DNA from: Nitrososphaerota archaeon
Lineage (GTDB): Archaea > Thermoproteota > Nitrososphaeria > Nitrososphaerales > Nitrosopumilaceae
Reading direction: 5' to 3'
DNA length: 64,000 nt
Assembly (NCBI GenBank): GCA_028866895.1
Contig: JAGWHF010000008.1
Coordinates: forward strand, 37,734 to 101,733
In this document: positions 24,951-33,806 of the stretch, piece after piece
Numbering within the stretch: the stretch's first letter is position 1
Layout: each line of letters opens with the position of its first letter
Position numbers and translations under genes: made by a program
The notes under the pieces: model-generated
What the model was told of the DNA's origin: nothing
The model's database searches: none
What the model saw: only the letters and a program-made list of their open reading frames with translations

Positions 24951-27032
24951 CTATCTGGAATAGGGGAGAGTGGTCTGTGAAACGAGATTCTGGTTCTGCC
25001 TTATCCGTTCGGCTATCAGCCTGTAGAGAGACCTGAATTGGTCCTTGGTCTTGTCTGTCAGAAAGTCAGCCTCATTTATTGAAATCTTCTCGCAGATATA
25101 CCTGCAGATTTCCTCCCTCTCGAATCTCTCCCATCCAAGGTGTTGATTCTCCTTCCAGATCTCGTTTAGGTTGTCGATTATGCTCTTCTTCCCCTTTGCC
25201 AGTACGGCTTCCTTTGTAAGGGCTTTGTATCCCTCCTTCCTGAGCTTTACCTCGTACGTCTGGTTTACAGCGAACAGGTAATCCTCATCTATTATCAGGT
25301 CTTCCAAGAATTGCTTGGTCTGCCCTGAAAGTTCAAAGAATATCATCTGCACCTTTTTGAACTGGTTCTCCTCAAGCCTCGCAGAAATCCTGACGGATTC
25401 TTCAGTATTGTCAAGCAGGACAAAGGTATCATATCCGTGGTTCCGGTAGAATATTGCCAGGGCCATGACAGAGTTTTTGCTGTATGCTGGTACGATGTTT
25501 AATGGATTCATGGAAAGATTTGGATCCTTTAGGAACTTGTCAAATGCGTTCAGGTACATGCTGTCAGACATTGTCTCGACTATTATTACGGGTCTTGAGT
25601 TAAATCCAATCTGCCTGTCAACAATAGACTCGGTAAGGCCCCTTGAAAGGCCGTAAAGTACAGGGATCAACGTCTGGTCATCCGCATTCCAATAATCGTA
25701 ATAGATATGACTGAGGTGCTTCCTCTTGTCAAGCTCCACCACCAGAAGGTTTCCAGGAGTGTAGTCAAAGATCATAAACGGTGAATGCGTAGCATAGAGA
25801 ATCTGATTGGATCCAGCAAGCCCCTTTAGAAGATCAGAAATTCCACGCTGTTGAGCCGGGTGCAGGTTTCTTGCAGGTTCGTCCAATAACAATATTGCCT
25901 CCTTCAGCTCCGCCTTTTGTGTTTCGGCTGCGAAGTTCACTATGAAGGAGAATGTCCATTTGAATCCCTCCGCCCTCCGGTTCAAGAGTCCTGTATTTGT
26001 GACCGTACCGTCCTTGTGTACGTCGGATATCACGACGCTTAGGATGTTTCCGGGGTTCCATCTCAACTCTACATGGATGGGGTCCCCCTTCCATGCTGGA
26101 TTCAGCCTGTCGCTGAGCTTCCTGCTTGAGGTATGGAGCAGTTTGATTAGTCTTGACGGGCTGTTCTGTGCCTCCTCAAGTTTTTGCACGTCCAAGTCAG
26201 CCAGATAGAAAAGGTTCATCACGGTCTCTGCCTTGTCAAATTCTTCGATGTATTCGAGCCCCTTGGGTCTTATGCCCTTTGTCTCCCTTAAGAATTCCTC
26301 GAGGTCTATGTTTCCGAGGATCTTCTTGTAATCTGAAAAGTATACGAACCTTGGGTGTAATTTATCTTCGATAAAGTTCTCCAAAGCGGACCTCTCAGTT
26401 GTGCCCCTCAGCATGTTATCGAAGATGTAATCCAAGTCTTGGTGGATTTTCTTCCAGTCGGAAATTATGCGGGAGTCCTCGGATGCTAGGAGGTAGATGT
26501 TGTTGTTGAATTCTGCCATGGTGTTCATAAAAACATCCCTGGTCCTCGGTGGGGCCTCCTGAAGGAACTTCGTATCAACGCGAATTCTGATGGAATTTGG
26601 CATCGAGTTGACAAAATCATTTATCCTCTCTGCAAAGTTTTCCCACGAATTCAGCCGCTTGCTAGCCTCTCCGCTTATCTTCACATCACCAAAGTCATAT
26701 TGAACCCGGGGATTCTTGTTGGTCCTGAAAATCTTTATCTTTCTGACATCTTGCAAATTGGGGAACTTGTCCCTTATGATCTTGGTCTCATTCTCATTTA
26801 AATCGAATTCTCCTTCTGCCAGGTTGATTTCAGACTTTAATTCCTCTGTCATCTCGTCACACAAATCCAACTCGGAGACAGTCTGGTCTTTATTGAGCAG
26901 GGTGAGGGCCTCAAGGATGGTGGTCTTTCCACTCTCATTCCTCCCAACAAACGCTGCCAAGTCGCCTACCGTTATCTCACCAGAATCGTGAATACACCGA
27001 TAAGCTCTAACTCTAAACTTCCTAAGACGCAT
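24951..27032 (-). CDS. OLD-like AAA ATPase with C-terminal Toprim-like domain
   Basis: The 693 residues split into an ABC-type ATPase and a nuclease-like domain. The ATPase has Walker A GRNESGKTT at about 30-38, a helical insert, Walker B EAILLLDEP and the H-loop LYATHSPF. The following part resembles OLD-family Toprim domains: PVIIVETMSDSMYL (Glu, SD) and VLLDNTEES where OLD proteins usually show D-x-D. Here the second acid seems replaced. OLD proteins act in DNA processing and phage defence (for example GajA of Gabija), but no helicase partner is adjacent. It starts with ATG at 27032 on the minus strand. Confidence 0.78.
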   Translation of the reverse strand: MRLRKFRVRAYRCIHDSGEITVGDLAAFVGRNESGKTTILEALTLLNKDQTVSELDLCDEMTEELKSEINLAEGEFDLNENETKIIRDKFPNLQDVRKIKIFRTNKNPRVQYDFGDVKISGEASKRLNSWENFAERINDFVNSMPNSIRIRVDTKFLQEAPPRTRDVFMNTMAEFNNNIYLLASEDSRIISDWKKIHQDLDYIFDNMLRGTTERSALENFIEDKLHPRFVYFSDYKKILGNIDLEEFLRETKGIRPKGLEYIEEFDKAETVMNLFYLADLDVQKLEEAQNSPSRLIKLLHTSSRKLSDRLNPAWKGDPIHVELRWNPGNILSVVISDVHKDGTVTNTGLLNRRAEGFKWTFSFIVNFAAETQKAELKEAILLLDEPARNLHPAQQRGISDLLKGLAGSNQILYATHSPFMIFDYTPGNLLVVELDKRKHLSHIYYDYWNADDQTLIPVLYGLSRGLTESIVDRQIGFNSRPVIIVETMSDSMYLNAFDKFLKDPNLSMNPLNIVPAYSKNSVMALAIFYRNHGYDTFVLLDNTEESVRISARLEENQFKKVQMIFFELSGQTKQFLEDLIIDEDYLFAVNQTYEVKLRKEGYKALTKEAVLAKGKKSIIDNLNEIWKENQHLGWERFEREEICRYICEKISINEADFLTDKTKDQFRSLYRLIAERIRQNQNLVSQTTLPYSR

Positions 27033-27243
27033 CTAGCGCCTCTTGCCTTGCCTCTGATTTAACTTATTCGTAGTTATGTTACTGCAAGTTCTTGTTTCAG
27101 TCATGTCACAAAAAATTCTGCCGCCTACCAGCGGCCATGAGGGATGGTGGAACAAGACTGCCCATTCGAATTGCAGTAAATCAAATTGACTCTTCCAAAG
27201 CGACCAAATAGATATAAGGGAATTCACGTGGTTACATAACGAA

Positions 27244-27735
27244 TTGGGTGCAAGAAAAATCGCTTATGTCGTCTTCGTGTTTCCTGTAGTGATATCGGTG
27301 ATACTTGGAGGTTATGTTCTCTCAAACGTTCTGGCGCAGCCAGATCGACATCTAAATCTGTGGCAAATCGACCTGAACTTTAGCTTTGCGACGGAACCTG
27401 CACAGATAGGAAGCAAGGATATCAGGATTGTTGACCTGAACGGGTCATATGCACCGGCAACCCCGCTGGACTTTAAGGTAAGGGTAAACGATACCTCTTT
27501 CGATTGCGGCGACTTGTACATGACCGTCTACAATATGAGCTCGGTGCCAAAACAGGTGGTTTCACAGAATGCCTATTTCAATCAGTGTTTTGTCCATGGC
27601 AACTCCACGCTTCCGCTGAGCGGTCCGTTCTCGCCCGTGATAAATAGCACTGGAACTTACCAAGTTGTGGCTGAAATGAGGAACAAATCATACACAGGTG
27701 ACATTAACGTGACTGCCACCTTTAACGTACAATAA
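27244..27735 (+). CDS. Secreted or membrane-anchored hypothetical protein
   Basis: This 163-residue protein starts at TTG 27244 with an N-terminal hydrophobic segment (AYVVFVFPVVISVILGGYVL) followed by LAQPDRH, compatible with a signal peptide or anchor. The exported part is a beta-rich domain with two Cys (FDCGDLYM...FNQCFVHG) that could form a disulphide, and several N-x-S/T sequons. No family is recognised. Confidence 0.6.
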   Translation: MGARKIAYVVFVFPVVISVILGGYVLSNVLAQPDRHLNLWQIDLNFSFATEPAQIGSKDIRIVDLNGSYAPATPLDFKVRVNDTSFDCGDLYMTVYNMSSVPKQVVSQNAYFNQCFVHGNSTLPLSGPFSPVINSTGTYQVVAEMRNKSYTGDINVTATFNVQ

Positions 27736-27808
27736 TTGAATTATATGTTATTATACTGCAACGGGGGAGATATGCGGGGAATGCGTGTATTGATAGCGGG
27801 GTATAATC

Positions 27809-28360
27809 GTGGCTAAAAAAACAGAAAAAACAAAGAAAGTGGAAGAGAAGAAGACTGCCAAGAAGGTGGAGGAAAAGAAGGTAAAGGGGGGCAGGAAGAA
27901 GGGTGCAGAATCTGAAAAACAGGTAGAACCTACCGACGAGGAGCTTGAGGAACTTGACGAGAAAGAAATTGAAAATTTCGAGATTGAGGGGCTTGATATG
28001 GAAAAACTCAAGACTAGCGTGGTTGAGTTTGTCGGAAAGCGCGGGGACGATGGTGTGTTTCAAAGCGAACTTTGGAAGAAACTCAAACTGTCAAGCAGGG
28101 ACGGCTCAAGACTCGCACTGAAACTTGAAAGACAGCACCTGATAAAACGTGAAAAGATCTTGGAAGACGGCAGGTGGACTTACAAACTCAAGATTGCCCA
28201 TGTTCCCGTCAGCACTCAGTCCATAGAGTCGGCTCCATGCCTTATCTGCCCGGTGGAACAGAAATGCACTCCAGAAGGTGAGGTGAGCCCGAGAACATGC
28301 CCATTGATAGAGCAGTGGGTTTTGACGGAATTTGCAAATTCTAAAAAGACAAAGAAATGA
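27809..28360 (+). CDS. RPC34/RPC39-like transcription factor with Fe-S type Cys cluster
   Basis: This 183-residue protein has a Lys/Glu-rich N-terminal tail, a winged-helix domain (residues 70-130: VVEFVGKRGDDGVFQSELW...LALKLERQHLIKRE) and a C-terminal cluster CLICPVEQKC...CPL with spacing Cx2Cx5Cx10C. This layout matches archaeal orthologues of RNA polymerase III subunit RPC34, known in Crenarchaeota and Thaumarchaeota, which carry an iron-sulfur cluster. The start is GTG at 27809. Its stop overlaps the rlmE start. Confidence 0.8.
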   Translation: MAKKTEKTKKVEEKKTAKKVEEKKVKGGRKKGAESEKQVEPTDEELEELDEKEIENFEIEGLDMEKLKTSVVEFVGKRGDDGVFQSELWKKLKLSSRDGSRLALKLERQHLIKREKILEDGRWTYKLKIAHVPVSTQSIESAPCLICPVEQKCTPEGEVSPRTCPLIEQWVLTEFANSKKTKK

Positions 28361-28953
28361 AGCTGCTTGATGCAAGGCGAGATTTATACCGGAGGATGGC
28401 CCACCAAGAGGGCTATAGAAGCAGGGCCGCCTACAAATTGAAGGAGCTCAACCTCTCTTACAGAATAATCGGTCCTGGCTTCTATGTCTTGGATCTTGGT
28501 TGTTCTCCCGGTGGCTGGACACAGGTGGCGATCGAACTGTCGGGAAACCGCGGAAAGGTAATGGGGGTAGACAGGTCATTCGTTGAAGAAATCCCGAACG
28601 CGCATGTTCTTAGGGGAGATATTGAGGACGAGTCGGTTGTTGAACAAATTTTCGAATTTTTTGGTACCAAGGTAAATGCCGTGATATGTGATCTCTCCCC
28701 GCAGGTCACCGGCACGTGGTCTGTTGATCATGCTAGACAGATCTCATTGAATTATTCTGCCAGCAAGATAATGGATCACGTACTGGCAAGGAGGGGCAAT
28801 GCTCTCTTCAAGGTATTTGATGGCGAATATTCTAATGAATTTAGGGATTATCTAAAGAAAAAATTTGTCAAGGTGCAGCTGAAGAAACCGAAGGCGAGCA
28901 GGAAGACAAGCAGCGAACTGTACCATATTTGCCTAGGCTACCTTGGGAGCTAG
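28357..28953 (+). CDS. rlmE: RrmJ/FtsJ-family rRNA ribose 2'-O-methyltransferase
   Basis: This 198-residue SAM methyltransferase belongs to the RrmJ/FtsJ family, which methylates the ribose of a large-subunit rRNA nucleotide. The K-D-K-E set is visible: RAAYKLKEL, VICDLSPQVTG, NALFKVFDG and TSSELYH. The SAM site is VLDLGCSPGGWTQVA. The ATG overlaps the RPC34-like stop (ATGA), so both are co-translated. It converges on trm1 with a 4-base overlap. Confidence 0.92.
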   Translation: MKLLDARRDLYRRMAHQEGYRSRAAYKLKELNLSYRIIGPGFYVLDLGCSPGGWTQVAIELSGNRGKVMGVDRSFVEEIPNAHVLRGDIEDESVVEQIFEFFGTKVNAVICDLSPQVTGTWSVDHARQISLNYSASKIMDHVLARRGNALFKVFDGEYSNEFRDYLKKKFVKVQLKKPKASRKTSSELYHICLGYLGS

Positions 28954-30083
28954 ATTAACTCCAGTATATCATCAATCCTTGCGTCTGTCCTAAACGCTGC
29001 GGGGTTTAGACTGGTGGGCGTGATCCGGAATCCGGCGCTTTTGATACTTGAAATTGATTTTGAAAGGGAAGAAGGGGCAGTACGCTTTCTGTGGGCCAGC
29101 TCGTCAATTGTGAAATAGGTGGGAGGCATGTCTGCTTCCTCCTTGCACCTTTCAAGAGTCTTTTTGCATGATTTGTCCACTTGAAATTGCTCCTCCTTTG
29201 AGATCATGGTACTTACAAAGTCTCTGTCAAAGATCTTTCCTATCCAAAGAGGCCCTGCAAGTTCCGCACGGGTTTTGCAGATATCACATTCGTAGGCAGC
29301 TTCTTGTACCGCCTTTCTGTGACCGCAGTTCTTACAAAAAAGTATGTATCCGATATCGTCCTCGTCTCCGGTCCTTAGGAGAATCTTGACGTACGTCCTG
29401 TAATAATGCATGTTGTTTTGAGAAAATAGCGGAACGATTTTTACGTCCAGTCTTCCGGCTACCATGTTGATGCAGCCTAGGATCAGCCTGAGGGCAATCT
29501 CGTCGCCAAACTCGGCCCTGACGGGGGTCCCGTAGTATTTTCTTCTGCATGCGGCAGGAAAGAGCCCGTGAAGGACGGTAAGATCGGTTGCCGTAGTGGA
29601 GAGCATCCCTCCGTGAAATGTAGCTCTTATGGCGCAATCGATATACCTTGATGGAGATCCGAAGGGATCCACATCTACTATGGCTCCTCTTTCCTCTCTC
29701 CTTGAATGCATACTAAGAAACCTGCATGCCTCATTTTCTGAAAAGGCGCAGTTTGAGACATTGTTCAATCTTGCAATTTTCTCTGCTATCTTGATTGCTT
29801 CTGGATTTGCGTCATTTACAAAAACCTTCTCCACGTCTTTCAACTCGTTTGCAACCCTGATGCTTCTGGAACCTATCCCTGCAAGGGAATCGAGGAATAA
29901 TCTTGGTCCCTTGAATCCCGGCAGGAATGCTGAATAAGCGATTATGGAGAAATCTCTGTTGATCTTTGCCCTTGGATTGAAGAATGCGGGTTCCTTAGGG
30001 GGTGCCTTTGCTATGAGGGATTCTCTTGGCACCAAAAGTTTTGTCGTGCCCTCCGTTGTTTCTACAAGGTCTTGGTCCAACAT
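28950..30083 (-). CDS. trm1: tRNA (guanine26-N2)-dimethyltransferase
   Basis: Trm1 dimethylates G26 of tRNAs using SAM. The 377-residue protein has FFNPRAKINRDFS, the SAM-binding DSLAGIGSRSIRVANE, the catalytic IVDVDPFGSPSRY, STTATDLTVLHG and a zinc ribbon CKNCGHRK...CDICKTRAELAGPLW. The C-terminal domain binds tRNA. The length is normal for archaeal Trm1. Confidence 0.94.
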   Translation of the reverse strand: MLDQDLVETTEGTTKLLVPRESLIAKAPPKEPAFFNPRAKINRDFSIIAYSAFLPGFKGPRLFLDSLAGIGSRSIRVANELKDVEKVFVNDANPEAIKIAEKIARLNNVSNCAFSENEACRFLSMHSRREERGAIVDVDPFGSPSRYIDCAIRATFHGGMLSTTATDLTVLHGLFPAACRRKYYGTPVRAEFGDEIALRLILGCINMVAGRLDVKIVPLFSQNNMHYYRTYVKILLRTGDEDDIGYILFCKNCGHRKAVQEAAYECDICKTRAELAGPLWIGKIFDRDFVSTMISKEEQFQVDKSCKKTLERCKEEADMPPTYFTIDELAHRKRTAPSSLSKSISSIKSAGFRITPTSLNPAAFRTDARIDDILELI

Positions 30084-30246
30084 TCTGAGGTATTTTGGTG
30101 ATTTAATAAATTAAGGCAGGCTGTCACTGTAAATAACATGCTAGCGGGCATGTATGATTCCAACCAAATGGCGTTTACCCCGTATTGCTAAATTCGTGAC
30201 AACCTGTAATCTTGAGATCTCCTAAAACAGGATATAATGATTTAAT

Positions 30247-30894
30247 ATGATGTTTTTAAGAAAATGTAAAGTGCTCATATGCGGCGTCGATGATGCTGGA
30301 CGAGGCTCCGTGATAGGTCCGCTTGTCATAGCTGGAATAAGCATTGAACGCAACAGAACAAGACGGCTTTCTGAGATGGGAGTAAGGGATTCAAAGCAGC
30401 TTACCGCGAAGGCAAGAGAGGCACTGTATGAAAAAATCCTGAAGGTGGTAGACGGTTATTATGTAGCAAGGATTTCACCCCGCATGATTGACAGATATGT
30501 GCTGAAAAACGGACTGAACCAGCTTGAGGGAAGGTATATGGCAAAGGTGATCTCTAACCTGAGGCCTAATTCCGCATATGTTGATTCCTGCGACGTAAAC
30601 CCTGAAAGGTTCGGCCTACTCATTTCGAAACTTGCGAGAATCGGGAAGATCCACTCGAGCCATCATGCCGATGCGCGGTTCCCGGTAGTTTCTGCGGCTT
30701 CAATCATTGCCAAGGTAAACAGGGACAGAGCAATAGCGAGGATCCGCAGGACCTTTGATGTCGGAAGCGGATATCCGTCTGATCCCAAGACCATGAACTT
30801 TATAGCAGGTTTCATCTCTGACCACGGCGTTCCGCCAGAATTTGTCCGAAGGAGCTGGAGGCCCGTCAAAAACCTCCTTGAATCTAGAAGATGA
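30247..30894 (+). CDS. rnhB: Ribonuclease HII
   Basis: RNase HII cuts RNA in RNA-DNA hybrids and at embedded ribonucleotides. The 215-residue protein shows GVDDAGRGSVIGPLV, DSKQLT, YVDSCDVN and SHHADARFPVVSAASIIAKVNRD. The usual first motif is G-x-D-E-A-G-R-G; here the Glu is Asp. The other catalytic acids (in YVDS and HADA) are present. Starts are ATG 30247 or 30250. Confidence 0.92.
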   Translation: MMFLRKCKVLICGVDDAGRGSVIGPLVIAGISIERNRTRRLSEMGVRDSKQLTAKAREALYEKILKVVDGYYVARISPRMIDRYVLKNGLNQLEGRYMAKVISNLRPNSAYVDSCDVNPERFGLLISKLARIGKIHSSHHADARFPVVSAASIIAKVNRDRAIARIRRTFDVGSGYPSDPKTMNFIAGFISDHGVPPEFVRRSWRPVKNLLESRR

Positions 30895-31653
30895 TCAACC
30901 CAGATATTTCGCTATTATCATACTGTGGTCCTTCTCAAATGGAGCAAGGTTGATCTCTTGAAGGATTTCAAAACCATCCTTTAATTTCCGGGCTTCGCTG
31001 CGGATGATCTCGGCAGGCTCCCTTGTGACGTCTATGCTTCTGGTCTTTACTACCAGCATCAGATATCCACCTTTTTTCAGGAAGGTCCTGCAGTTTAGTA
31101 TGGCGATTTCCGTTTGGTCAGGCTGCGCAATGTCGACATATACCACATCTATAGAACCGTAAACCGCAAAATATTCCCGCGGATTTCTTGCGTCTTGTAG
31201 TATGGGGACTATGTTCGATCTAAAAGTTGCAACCCTGTCTAGAAATTCCCTGGCTACCCTGCTTGTATGCTCCACGCAAAAAACTATGCCGCTTAGGCCC
31301 ACTATGTCTGAAACATGGCTTGCCGTGGTCCCTGTGGAGACTCCGAGGTAAAGTACCCTTGACTTCCTGACTATGGGGAGCATCTCAAGGCCGTTCATTA
31401 TGGCTGCCCCAAGCTTGCTCCTGTATGGATCCCATGCTCTGAATTCCTCGTCCTTCACTTTCACGAGCTTTTCCTTGTACACCTGCCTTCCTGGTACGAG
31501 GTTCAGGGTCGCAAGTCTTTTTTCCCCTTCAACTTTGACCCAGAAAATATTACCTTCTTCGTTTTCCAAATTTTCTTCTTTTTGACTTTTTCCACTCGCT
31601 CTTTTTGTTTCTTTGTCTGCCGAAATCACCCTTTCGTCTATCTCTTTCCTCAA
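30895..31653 (-). CDS. flpA: Fibrillarin-like rRNA/tRNA 2'-O-methyltransferase
   Basis: Fibrillarin is the catalytic subunit of C/D box RNPs that guide 2'-O-methylation. The SAM domain shows FRAWDPYRSKLGAAI, VLYLGVSTGTTASHVSD, VVYVDIAQPDQTEI and LVVKTRSID. The N-terminus is awkward: a start able to precede NIFWVKVEGEKRLATLNLVPG must lie inside the end of the nop5 gene, either TTG 31653 (252 aa) or GTG 31629 (244 aa). There is no ATG, GTG or TTG after the nop5 stop that would keep the conserved part. The extra N-terminal residues are charged and probably disordered. Confidence 0.92.
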   Translation of the reverse strand: MRKEIDERVISADKETKRASGKSQKEENLENEEGNIFWVKVEGEKRLATLNLVPGRQVYKEKLVKVKDEEFRAWDPYRSKLGAAIMNGLEMLPIVRKSRVLYLGVSTGTTASHVSDIVGLSGIVFCVEHTSRVAREFLDRVATFRSNIVPILQDARNPREYFAVYGSIDVVYVDIAQPDQTEIAILNCRTFLKKGGYLMLVVKTRSIDVTREPAEIIRSEARKLKDGFEILQEINLAPFEKDHSMIIAKYLG

Positions 31654-32818
31654 ATTGTCTTCGTTGGGGCTGTGATATGGCAGGTTTCTCGGGCGGCTCC
31701 TTGTATTTTTCTCCTATCTCGTTTATCCTCACGTTGAGTTTCTCAAAGAGGGTTTCATTCCTACCCGCACCAAAGACGTCAACCCTTGCTGCAAGCGCGG
31801 CCTTGGCGGCAATCGCCCTTGCAATCTTGCCTCTTTGCCATCTTGGTGCGGCATGAACCAATGTGTGCTGGAAAAGCAAGCCATGTTTTGGAGGTTGAGC
31901 TCCTGTCTTAAGTGACCTGAATAGCGCCTTCTCTGCACCTAGGACTTGGATTGTGCTTGCGGGCATGGTAGCAAGTCTCTTGAGGCTCCCGGCCCTTCCC
32001 AAAATCCTTGCCCCGACTGAGGTCCCTAATATGCCTGAAAGATTGGGCGCGATAGCTTTCATCTGGGTCTCTACGTGCTTCTCCAGGGTAGATCTTAACT
32101 CAAATAACTCAAGGATTTGTTTTGCGAGGCTCTTTACTATTGTGAGATTCTCATCAGAAATCTGGCCACCTCTGCTCTTTTCCTGCAATAATGCCAACAT
32201 CTCTACCTTTTCTTCAGGAAAACCAGCATCCCGGTATACCGACTGATTAAGATTGTCTCTACGTCCGGCCAAGACTATCTTTGAATAGCCTGTTATGGTA
32301 TCTATGAGGTTATCCAATTCCGGAAAGTGAAGGCCATACCATTCCCTAAGCCTTGAACTTAGGAGGTTGATCATCTTGTCGGTCTCGTCAAGAGCATTTA
32401 TTGCCTGAATGATGTGCAGGTCGGGACTCTCGGAAACCTCGGTAACTTTTGAGGAGGATAATTGCATTGCAAAATCCCTAAGTTTTCCGCGCGCATCATG
32501 CTCATCCGTTGCAAAACCAGAGTCTACGAGGACCCTTATCTTGGACGACTGGATGGTTTCTATCTTGTTTTCCTCCATGAGTTCGGCATCGAATGAATTC
32601 TTCTTCAAAAGCTTCATCAGTCCGGCATCATTTACCGATACTGATGTGACTCCAGACTTGCCAAGAAAGTCAGCCAGATCCTCAATGTCTGCCTTTTCCT
32701 TTTTCAGGTCAATGTACTCCTTGGCTGGATTCCTGAAAGCAATTGACTTTGCGCATTTGTTGTTGTCAAAGACCGCAATGCCAAGCTCTGTGAGGATCAC
32801 CGAATGCATACAGAGCAT
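31550..32818 (-). CDS. nop5: Nop5 (Nop56/58) C/D box RNP scaffold
   Basis: Nop5 bridges fibrillarin and L7Ae on C/D box guide RNA. The 422-residue protein has the fibrillarin-binding N-terminal domain, a coiled coil (HFPELDNLIDTI onward) and the Nop domain with MKAIAPNLSGILGTSVGARILGRAG, followed by GLLFQHTLV and PRWQRGKIARAIAAKAALAARVD. The last 50 residues are a basic tail rich in Lys and Arg (ending KSKRRKFGKRRR). The coding region overlaps flpA by up to 104 bases in another frame. ATG 32809 is an alternative start. Confidence 0.93.
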   Translation of the reverse strand: MLCMHSVILTELGIAVFDNNKCAKSIAFRNPAKEYIDLKKEKADIEDLADFLGKSGVTSVSVNDAGLMKLLKKNSFDAELMEENKIETIQSSKIRVLVDSGFATDEHDARGKLRDFAMQLSSSKVTEVSESPDLHIIQAINALDETDKMINLLSSRLREWYGLHFPELDNLIDTITGYSKIVLAGRRDNLNQSVYRDAGFPEEKVEMLALLQEKSRGGQISDENLTIVKSLAKQILELFELRSTLEKHVETQMKAIAPNLSGILGTSVGARILGRAGSLKRLATMPASTIQVLGAEKALFRSLKTGAQPPKHGLLFQHTLVHAAPRWQRGKIARAIAAKAALAARVDVFGAGRNETLFEKLNVRINEIGEKYKEPPEKPAISQPQRRQFEERDRRKGDFGRQRNKKSEWKKSKRRKFGKRRR

Positions 32819-32897
32819 TTCAACGTCTTACTAAAAAAGGTAACAGTGGAAAAATAGCGCATCAACCGTTATAAGGAAAACATTTTTTATAATCAAG

Positions 32898-33806
32898 GTG
32901 AACCCCTCGATATCTACCAAAGTGGGGCCGATTCAACTTGAACGTCCTACGATGCTTGCCTCCGGGATTCTTGGGATCTCGCTTGAAGTTTTTGCCAGAT
33001 TATATAAGGAAGGCGCAGGAGCGCTTGTAACAAAATCATTGAGCAAGGAACCCTGGGAGGGATACCCGAATCCCACAGTGATTGGTGTCAAGAGTGGTTA
33101 TCTGAACGCAGTAGGTCTTTCGAACCCGGGGGCTTCGTACTTTGCAAAGATGATGTCAACTAACAGTTCCGTACCAATAATTGTGAGCTTGGTGGGTTCA
33201 GTACCTGACGACTTTATTTTTATGATGGAGCAGTTTGAAAAAGTCAAGATCCTAGCGTATGAGCTGAACCTTTCGTGCCCACACGTGGAAAAAGTCGGCC
33301 TTGAGGTGGGTGATGATCCACAACTTGTCACTAAAATTGTCAAAGAGGTAAAAAAAGTGGCTAAGGTGCCTGTTATTGCCAAGGTGGGACTTGGGTCATC
33401 AGATTATCTTGAAACAGTAAATGCGTGCTGTCAGGCAGGGATTGACGCAATCACGGCAATAAATACGGTAAGGGCTATGGCCATCGATGTGGAAACAATG
33501 AGGCCAATCCTAAGCCACAAGATAGGGGGACTGTCCGGAACCCCGATAAAACCCATTGCAGTCAGGTGCGTTTACGAAATATCGTCAAGGTTTGATATTC
33601 CCATAATTGGCTGCGGGGGAATTTCGACATGGGAGGATGCGGTAGAATTCCTCCTTGGGGGTGCAAGTGCTGTACAAATAGGAAGTGCTCTTGCAGAACG
33701 ATGGACAGGTGTATTCTCGGAAATAAATTCGGGGATAGCCAGGTACATGGAGAGGAAGGGCTTTCAAAATGTTGGTGATATGGTAGGATTTGCAAAGAAA
33801 TACTGA
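32898..33806 (+). CDS. pyrD: Dihydroorotate dehydrogenase, catalytic subunit
   Basis: This 302-residue FMN enzyme oxidises dihydroorotate to orotate. It has MLASGILG, NAVGLSNPG, LNLSCPHVEKVG, AKVGLGSSDY, INTVRAM and PIIGCGGISTWEDAVEFLLGGASAVQIGSA. The catalytic Cys of class 1 enzymes corresponds to the Cys in NLSCPHV. The start is GTG 32898; a TATA-like TTATAAGG lies about 25 bases upstream. The 3' end overlaps pyrK by 17 bases, so this is the class 1B type that uses an Fe-S/FAD partner. Confidence 0.93.
   Translation: MNPSISTKVGPIQLERPTMLASGILGISLEVFARLYKEGAGALVTKSLSKEPWEGYPNPTVIGVKSGYLNAVGLSNPGASYFAKMMSTNSSVPIIVSLVGSVPDDFIFMMEQFEKVKILAYELNLSCPHVEKVGLEVGDDPQLVTKIVKEVKKVAKVPVIAKVGLGSSDYLETVNACCQAGIDAITAINTVRAMAIDVETMRPILSHKIGGLSGTPIKPIAVRCVYEISSRFDIPIIGCGGISTWEDAVEFLLGGASAVQIGSALAERWTGVFSEINSGIARYMERKGFQNVGDMVGFAKKY

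Noticed and set aside
27103..27189. Very short frame (28 codons) between the OLD-like gene and the secreted gene
   Set aside because: Low length, no promoter at suitable distance and no conserved motif.
27722..28063. Minus-strand Phe/Leu-rich frame opposite the RPC34-like gene
   Set aside because: The apparent membrane-like composition comes from the complement of Lys/Glu-rich codons in the real gene.
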